Assembly (NCBI GenBank): GCA_016193165.1
Contig: JACPST010000006.1
Location: 1 to 10,450, forward strand
Direction: 5' to 3'
DNA length: 10,450 nucleotides
Source: Deltaproteobacteria bacterium
GTDB taxonomy: Bacteria > Bdellovibrionota > JACOXK01 > 2-02-FULL-40-11
A model generated the notes under the pieces. That model was not told where the DNA came from. It searched no databases and saw nothing but the letters and a program-made list of their open reading frames with translations. Shown one piece after another: positions 6,025 through 10,450 of this stretch; the first letter of the stretch is position 1, and the number at the start of each line of letters is the position of its first letter. The translations under genes and the position numbers were made by a program.

Positions 6025-7761
6025 ATGACAAAAATTATGACTGCTCACATTTCATTAGACAAACCCTATCAGCCTAAAGAAATTGAGGAAAAATGGTATC
6101 AATTCTGGATGGAAGAGGGGTATTTTAAGGCCAATCCCAGCTCCAAAAAACGTCCCTTTGTCATTATGATGCCCCCGCCCAATATCACAGGGGCGCTTCA
6201 TCTGGGGCACGCGCTTACGGCCTTTATTCAAGATGTATTGATCCGTTGGAAACGAATGCAGGGGTTTAATACGCTTTGGCTTCCGGGATCGGATCATGCA
6301 GGCATTGCGACTCAAAACGTCGTTGAAAAAGAGCTTTTAAAAGAAAACACAAGTCGCCACGCTTTGGGACGAGAAAAATTTTTAGAAAGAGTTTGGAAGT
6401 GGCGCGAAAATTACGGGCGCATTATTTTGACTCAGCAAAAGCGATTTGGCGCGTCTTGTGACTGGAGTCGTGAGCACTTTACGATGGATGAGCAGTTGTC
6501 CCGTGCGGTGCGGGAAGTTTTTGTATCTTTGTACAAAGAAAAACTCATTTATCGGGGAAATTATCTCATCAACTGGTGTCCTCGCTGTGAATCAGCGCTT
6601 TCAGATTTGGAAGTCAATCACATCGAAAAATCCGGAAAACTTTGGCACTTAAAATATCCGTTAGAAGATGGAAGTGGTTTTATGATTGTGGCCACCACGC
6701 GTCCTGAAACGATGCTGGGAGATACAGCAGTGGCTGTTCATCCCAAAGACAAGCGCTATCAGTCGTTGGTTGGAAAAACAATTCTTTTGCCCCTGGTTCA
6801 AAGAAAAATTCCTGTGGTTTCGGACAAAGCAGTTGATCCTCAGTTTGGAACAGGGGCTGTCAAAATTACTCCCGGTCACGACTTTAATGATTTTGAATTA
6901 GGGCGGCGAAACAGTCTTCCTATGATTTCTGTTTTGGATGAAAAAGGACGAATGAACGAAAATGCAGGGGCAGTCTATCAGGGGCTAGATCGTTTTAAAG
7001 CCCGAAAAAAAATTTTAGAAGATTTAACAGCGCAGGCTCTTTTAGAAAAAGAAGAAGACTATACGGTAACTCTAGGACACTGCGACCGATGTGAAGCGAT
7101 TGTGGAGCCCATGCTTTCGACTCAGTGGTTTGTCAAAGCCAAGCCTTTGGCCAAGCCCGCGATGGATGTGGTTCGTAAAAAGAAAGTCAAAATTATTCCT
7201 GAAGGGTGGGCAAAAACCTATTTTAATTGGATGGAAAATATTAAAGATTGGTGCATCTCTCGGCAAATTTGGTGGGGGCATTGGTTTAGTTCGGCGCTTT
7301 GGCCGTTTTCGACTTTAGGATGGCCTCAGAAAACCAAAGATTTAAAAACCTTTTATCCTTCTACCGTCATGGAGACAGGATTTGATATTTTATTTTTTTG
7401 GGTAGCTCGGATGATGATGATGGGGATTTACTTTATGAAAAAGCCCCCCTTTGCATCTATTTATCTTCACGCCATGGTTCGGGATGCCCAAGGGCAAAAA
7501 ATGAGTAAATCCAAAGGCAATGTCATTGATCCTCTAGATACGATTGAAAAATATGGAGCCGATGCGCTCAGGTTCACAATGATCGCGCTGGCCACACAAG
7601 GGCGAGACATTAAATTGGCAGAAGAACGTGTTGCGGGGTACAGAAACTTTATTAATAAAATTTGGAATGCCACACGATTTGCGCGAATGAATCTGGAATC
7701 CAATTTTAATTTCAAAGAGGTTTCTTCTTCTAAAAATTTGTCTACCAAAACGAATTTTTAG
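6025..7761 (+). CDS. valS: Valyl-tRNA synthetase, N-terminal part (gene interrupted; internal deletion)
   Basis: A class I aminoacyl-tRNA synthetase that charges tRNA-Val with valine and edits mischarged threonine. Seen in order: PPPNITGALHLGHAL with the HLGH signature at 59-62, SDHAGIATQ, LINWCPRC and the editing domain with ATTRPETMLGDTAVAVHP and GTGAVKITPGHDFNDFE. Then come GHCDRC, ISRQIWWGH, WFSSALWPFSTLGWP, GFDILFFWVARM and KMSKSKGN with KMSKS at 492-496. Two faults are visible. ISRQIWWGH (ending H419) joins directly to WFSSALWPF, although several dozen residues ending in a DVLDT-like block normally separate them. The frame then reaches a stop at 7759-7761 after NATRFARMNLESN, where the anticodon-binding domain should begin with a DRWI motif. 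ATG 6025 or 6037 are equally plausible starts; neither has a clear ribosome site, and a TTG at 5992 is also open. As written, the protein would lack the anticodon-binding domain. Confidence 0.93.
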   Translation: MTKIMTAHISLDKPYQPKEIEEKWYQFWMEEGYFKANPSSKKRPFVIMMPPPNITGALHLGHALTAFIQDVLIRWKRMQGFNTLWLPGSDHAGIATQNVVEKELLKENTSRHALGREKFLERVWKWRENYGRIILTQQKRFGASCDWSREHFTMDEQLSRAVREVFVSLYKEKLIYRGNYLINWCPRCESALSDLEVNHIEKSGKLWHLKYPLEDGSGFMIVATTRPETMLGDTAVAVHPKDKRYQSLVGKTILLPLVQRKIPVVSDKAVDPQFGTGAVKITPGHDFNDFELGRRNSLPMISVLDEKGRMNENAGAVYQGLDRFKARKKILEDLTAQALLEKEEDYTVTLGHCDRCEAIVEPMLSTQWFVKAKPLAKPAMDVVRKKKVKIIPEGWAKTYFNWMENIKDWCISRQIWWGHWFSSALWPFSTLGWPQKTKDLKTFYPSTVMETGFDILFFWVARMMMMGIYFMKKPPFASIYLHAMVRDAQGQKMSKSKGNVIDPLDTIEKYGADALRFTMIALATQGRDIKLAEERVAGYRNFINKIWNATRFARMNLESNFNFKEVSSSKNLSTKTNF

Positions 7762-8525
7762 AAGACTATCGTTTAAATGAAGCCGCTCATACCGTCTATC
7801 ATTTTACCTGGCATGAGTTTTGTGATTGGTACATCGAACTTGTTAAACCCCTTTTAAAAGATCCCTCTCAAAAAGATGAAGCGCAGCACATCATGATGTT
7901 TATTTTAAAAGAACTCTTAAAACTCGTGCATCCCTTTTTGCCCTTTGTCACGGAAGAACTTTGGCATCAACTGCCGCTTTCAAATGAGAAAAGTATTATG
8001 ATCACCTCTTTTCCAAAATTCCACTCCAAGTGGGTAAATTCCAAAGCAAAAAAAGAAGTGCAGATGATGATTGATCTTGTTTCTCAGATTCGAAATATTC
8101 GGGGAGAAAATAATGTTTCTCCTTCAAAATTTATTTCCGTGACGATCGTTCTTAAAGAAAAGAAAAATGGGAGTCTTTTAAATTCTTATTCGGAGTCGAT
8201 CAAAAGCTTAGCAAAGCTTTCTCAGATGAGGTGGCAAACAGAGTCTCTAGATCCTAAAAATGTTATCAGGGCGGCTTTGAAATTTGGAGAGCTCTTTATT
8301 CCCATGACAGAACTTTTTGATGTGGAAGAAGAAAAGAAACGTCTTCAAAAGGAATTGGCCAAAGTAGAAGAGGATATGACCCATTTAGACAGCCGGCTTT
8401 CAACTCCCGCGTTTGTCGAGCGTGCTCCCAAGGATGTGGTTCAGAAAGAAAAAGACCGCTTCCAAGAACTTAAGTCCAAAAAAGAAAAACTCGCAGAAAG
8501 TCTCAAAAAAATGTCTTCCCTTTAA
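7740..8525 (+). CDS. valS: Valyl-tRNA synthetase, C-terminal part in shifted frame
   Basis: This is the continuation of valS in another frame, open from 7734 and recognisable from about 7740 (YQNEFLEDYRLNEAAHTVY). It holds the anticodon-binding helical domain (FTWHEFCDWYIELVKPLL, LLKLVHPFLPFVTEELW, IRNIRGENNVSPSK) and the C-terminal coiled-coil arm (about 8325-8510, rich in Glu and Lys) that contacts tRNA in ValRS. The first ATG in this frame is at 7893, inside the domain and with no clear ribosome site, so it is unlikely to be an independent gene. Simple rejoining of the frames does not restore the DRWI-containing segment normally found before the YRLNEA block, so tens of bases were lost, not one or two. 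The two fragments total about 840 residues, against the usual 880 or so. The gene ends 29 bp before the thiamine pyrophosphokinase. Confidence 0.9.
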   Translation, partial: VYQNEFLEDYRLNEAAHTVYHFTWHEFCDWYIELVKPLLKDPSQKDEAQHIMMFILKELLKLVHPFLPFVTEELWHQLPLSNEKSIMITSFPKFHSKWVNSKAKKEVQMMIDLVSQIRNIRGENNVSPSKFISVTIVLKEKKNGSLLNSYSESIKSLAKLSQMRWQTESLDPKNVIRAALKFGELFIPMTELFDVEEEKKRLQKELAKVEEDMTHLDSRLSTPAFVERAPKDVVQKEKDRFQELKSKKEKLAESLKKMSSL

Positions 8526-8554
8526 TTTAAACTTTCTTTAAAGATAATGATATC

Positions 8555-9175
8555 ATGTATGGCGTTCTTTTTTTAGGTGGGGAACTGAAGAAAACACGAA
8601 GGCTTATTACTCTTGCGCAAAAGGCGGATGTCGTTGTTGCGGCAGATCATGGGGCGCTCAACGCGCTGAAGCTGGGAATTCAACCCGATCATATTGTGGG
8701 GGATTTGGATTCACTTTCTTTTCGAAACTTAAAGAAATTTAAAAAAGCCCGCCGCCATCGCTATCCTGCCCAAAAAGATAAGTCCGATGGCGAGTTGGCC
8801 CTAGATCTTTTGTTATCCAAGAAACCAAAAGAAATTATTATTTTTGGAACGATAGGGGGCAGGCCGGATCATTCCTTAGCAGCGCTTATGCTTCTCACCA
8901 AAATTCCTAAAACGATTTCGGCTAAAATGGTGAGCCATGATTTTGAAATCTTTTTCACCCAAAGCGATAGTGTTATCCCTGGAAAAAAAGGGGATTTACT
9001 TTCTTTACTGCCCCAGGATTCTAAAGGAGCCATCGTAACAACTTCTGGCCTTCTTTATGCCTTAAAAAATCAACCTCTTCGCTACAGTTCTCATGGCTTG
9101 AGCAATAAAATGACAGAGAGAAAGGTTACCGTTCGTATAAAACGGGGCGCCCTTTTTATTTTCCATAAGATTTAG
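8555..9175 (+). CDS. thiN: Thiamine pyrophosphokinase
   Basis: Transfers pyrophosphate from ATP to thiamine to make the cofactor thiamine diphosphate, allowing use of salvaged thiamine. At 206 residues it matches the bacterial single-subunit family. Motifs: AADHGA (29-34, usually AADGGA), GDLDSL (49-54, metal and nucleotide binding), KDKSDGELAL (74-83), FGTIGGRPDHSLA (97-109), GDLLSLLP in the C-terminal thiamine-binding beta domain and YSSHGLSNK near the end. The two glycine-rich blocks and the DxD motif are intact, so it looks functional. ATG 8555 is the only reasonable start; the ribosome site is weak. It follows valS by 29 bp on the same strand, probably in one transcript. The pairing of valS and this kinase has no obvious metabolic logic. 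No TPP riboswitch was recognised upstream. Confidence 0.92.
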   Translation: MYGVLFLGGELKKTRRLITLAQKADVVVAADHGALNALKLGIQPDHIVGDLDSLSFRNLKKFKKARRHRYPAQKDKSDGELALDLLLSKKPKEIIIFGTIGGRPDHSLAALMLLTKIPKTISAKMVSHDFEIFFTQSDSVIPGKKGDLLSLLPQDSKGAIVTTSGLLYALKNQPLRYSSHGLSNKMTERKVTVRIKRGALFIFHKI

Positions 9176-9394
9176 GATATTTTCACAGACAAGTGGGTAC
9201 AGGATGGGTGAACTTTTAGGTGAAAAACAGAAGGCTTGGGTGAAAGCAAATTTAAAAAACGATGTTTTGTTTTTATTAAAGGTTAGGTTGAAGTAGAAAA
9301 TCTTGAAAACTCTCACATGCTTGAAAAGAAGAAGATCGCATCTCCCTTTTTTTGTCTTGCATTTAAAAGGGGAGATTTTGCAGAATAAGATTTA
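9176..9394 (+). other. Intergenic region with hairpin and possible gene remnant
   Basis: No convincing complete gene lies in these 219 bp. A 30-codon frame from 9204 to 9296 encodes LLGEKQKAWVKANLKND, which recalls the LGxxQxxWL motif of PhoD-like alkaline phosphatases; it has no ribosome site and ends at once, so it is at most a remnant. A stem-loop at 9340-9376 lies just before the serpin. No convincing -35/-10 pair for the serpin was found. Confidence 0.5.
9340..9379 (+). terminator. Stem-loop: weak intrinsic terminator or serpin leader structure
   Basis: The left arm 9340-9351 (ATCTCCCTTTTT) pairs with the right arm 9365-9376 (AAAAGGGGAGAT) over 12 contiguous positions with one G-U pair and a 13-nt loop, followed by only three further T. 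It could end transcripts from valS-thiN, though the T tract is short and the site is 165 nt after the thiN stop. Alternatively it is in the serpin leader, where the right arm carries a GGGGAG sequence that resembles a ribosome site but is about 20 nt from ATG 9395. Confidence 0.4.
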
Positions 9395-10450
9395 ATGAAC
9401 TTAGCAAAGAGATATGGTGGAGGCCTTTTGATGGCCTTTTTGGTTTGTGCCATAATTCTGGATAGTTTGGCTGCCCCGGGGGCGCCATCTAAAACAAGGA
9501 AGGCAACGATGAACTCAACCCAATATGATTTGACTGAAGCAAATAATCGTTTTACGTTTGATGTATATAAGAAGCTAGGGGGGGAAGAAAAAGGAAATCT
9601 CTTTTTTTCACCTTTTAGTATTTTAGCTGCCTTTGCCATGATGATTGAGGGAGCCCAGGGCAAAACAGCTGAGGAAATTCAAAATGTTTTTCATTTTCCA
9701 AAAGATACTGCTCTTTTAAGATCAACGTTTTCCACTCTTTATGCTGAGTTAAATAAAAAAAAAGCCAAATACAAACTTCACATGGCCAATGCTTTGTGGG
9801 TTCAACAGGGACTCAAGCTCCTTAAAACGTATCAAGACCGTGTTAGAAAGTTTTACGGAGGAGAGGCCAAAGAGGTTCATTTTGGAGATGGAGCAAAGGC
9901 AGCCAAAATAATCAATACATGGATTGAAGGGAAAACAAATCATAAAATTTTAAACTTTTTTAAGCCAGAAGATTTTACTAACTTAACCCAACTTGTTCTT
10001 ACCAATGCCATTTATTTTAAAGGGCTATGGCTGACTCCCTTTGATAAAAAAGAGACAAAAGAAGAAGAGTTTAGAATGAGCCCAAATAAAGCCATGAAAG
10101 TTTCCATGATGAGATTAGAAGAGAAGGAACTTAAATTTCTGTATGCTGAAACAGAAGCCGTACAGATTCTTGAGGTGCCTTATCAAGGGGAGGACTTATC
10201 CATGCTTATTTTACTTCCTAAGAAGGAGAATTTAAGCGCTATCGAAAAAGAACTAACCCTAGATACATTCAATAGATGGAGAGGGTTACTTCGTTTTGAA
10301 TCCGTTTTTATTTATTTGCCTACCTTCACATTTAAAAAACGGTATGAGCTTAATGAGTCCTTGATCAAGATGGGCATGCCGACGGCATTTACTCCGAGGG
10401 CAGATTTTTCAAGGATTTTTGGGAAGCCAGAGATTTTTATAAGTTCGGTT
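9395..10450 (+). CDS. Secreted serpin-family protease inhibitor (cut by window edge)
   Basis: Serpins inhibit serine or cysteine proteases as single-use suicide substrates through a reactive-centre loop. The frame is open for 352 codons to the window end. An N-terminal signal peptide is likely (MNLAKRYGGG, then LLMAFLVCAIILDSLA), with possible cleavage after SLA, placing it outside the cytoplasm. Serpin landmarks: NNRFTFDVYKKL, NLFFSPFSILAAFAMM, GAQGKTAEEI, MANALWVQ, LTNAIYFKGLW (NAIYFKG at 204-210), PFDKKETKEEEF, EVPYQGEDLSMLILLPK and YLPTFTFKKRYELN. The window stops just before the hinge and reactive loop, so inhibitory capacity and target cannot be judged. ATG 9395 gives a proper charged n-region but a poor ribosome site. 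The internal ATG at 9431 has a perfect GGAGG 7 nt upstream but would remove the K/R residues. Bacterial serpins are sporadic and often thought to be acquired by transfer; base composition here is not obviously different from the neighbours. Confidence 0.93.
   Translation, partial: MNLAKRYGGGLLMAFLVCAIILDSLAAPGAPSKTRKATMNSTQYDLTEANNRFTFDVYKKLGGEEKGNLFFSPFSILAAFAMMIEGAQGKTAEEIQNVFHFPKDTALLRSTFSTLYAELNKKKAKYKLHMANALWVQQGLKLLKTYQDRVRKFYGGEAKEVHFGDGAKAAKIINTWIEGKTNHKILNFFKPEDFTNLTQLVLTNAIYFKGLWLTPFDKKETKEEEFRMSPNKAMKVSMMRLEEKELKFLYAETEAVQILEVPYQGEDLSMLILLPKKENLSAIEKELTLDTFNRWRGLLRFESVFIYLPTFTFKKRYELNESLIKMGMPTAFTPRADFSRIFGKPEIFISSV
9419..9433 (+). promoter_or_regulatory. Shine-Dalgarno at an alternative serpin start
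   Basis: GGAGG (9419-9423) precedes the in-frame ATG 9431-9433 by 7 nt, much better than anything upstream of ATG 9395. Initiation here would give MAFLVCAIILDSLA, a short signal segment without positive charge. The site lies within codons that make sense as a signal-peptide n-region, so it may be chance. Confidence 0.35.

Noticed and set aside
5998..6026. TTGCGG-17 nt-TACGAT as a valS promoter
   Set aside because: Only three and four matches to the hexamers, and it would start transcription almost at the start codon.
6055..7748. Antisense and alternate-frame open frames within valS
   Set aside because: Shadows of a highly conserved synthetase; no motifs and no ribosome sites.
7734..7765. 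Programmed ribosomal frameshift joining the two valS fragments
   Set aside because: Rejoining the frames would still leave the conserved DRWI segment missing, and no slippery heptamer with a following structure is evident. A second in-frame loss occurs upstream.
9204..9296. Independent 30-residue small protein gene
   Set aside because: No usable Shine-Dalgarno and no promoter; better treated as a possible gene remnant.
9440..9470. Lipoprotein signal (Cys in FLVC-A) in the serpin
   Set aside because: The residues before Cys do not fit a lipobox (Val at -1), and the hydrophobic stretch continues past it to a better signal peptidase I site.
9062..9943. Minus-strand open frames at 9062-9316, 9313-9663 and 9749-9943
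   Set aside because: They overlap thiN and the serpin antisense, have no recognisable domains, and mirror A/T-rich coding sequence.

Overview
The window is bacterial chromosomal DNA of moderate to low GC, densely coding, with short or overlapping gene junctions. The core genes (uvrA, valS, uppP, a thiamine pyrophosphokinase) place it in Bacteria, but I cannot name a phylum from sequence alone. A PAS domain with a Cys-rich CxxCP motif, a receiver-GAF-PAS kinase and a secreted serpin would fit an uncultivated, delta-proteobacteria-like or candidate-phylum lineage; that is only a guess. I see no rRNA, tRNA, CRISPR array, insertion sequence or phage gene.

Minus strand, right to left from about 5.9 kb: a broken diguanylate cyclase (5911-5071); a likely sigma70-type promoter (5064-5036); a receiver-GAF-PAS histidine kinase (5002-2954); uppP, which recycles the undecaprenyl lipid carrier of the cell wall (2958-2185); a single-domain response regulator (2188-1823); and the first 592 codons of uvrA (1776 to beyond the left edge). 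Kinase, uppP and regulator overlap by 3 and 4 bp and look translationally coupled. uppP has no ATG, GTG or TTG before its conserved N-terminus and probably starts at an ATT codon with a good Shine-Dalgarno.

Plus strand, diverging at about 6.0 kb: valS (6025-8525), split into two reading frames; then, after 29 bp, thiamine pyrophosphokinase (8555-9175); a 219-bp gap with a 12-bp hairpin and a possible gene remnant; and a signal-peptide-bearing serpin that runs off the right edge just before its reactive-centre loop (9395 onward).

The most notable structural signal is three internal deletions in highly conserved proteins within about 2.5 kb. One removes the GGDEF active-site segment of the cyclase with a frameshift. 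One, in frame, removes several dozen residues of ValRS between the ISRQxWWGH and WFSSALWPF blocks. One, with a frameshift, removes the DRWI region of ValRS. Because valS is essential, this is either an assembly or consensus problem, or a decaying copy with an intact valS elsewhere. The most interesting possible biology is the kinase-uppP-receiver cassette, which ties cell-wall lipid-carrier recycling to a phosphorelay.
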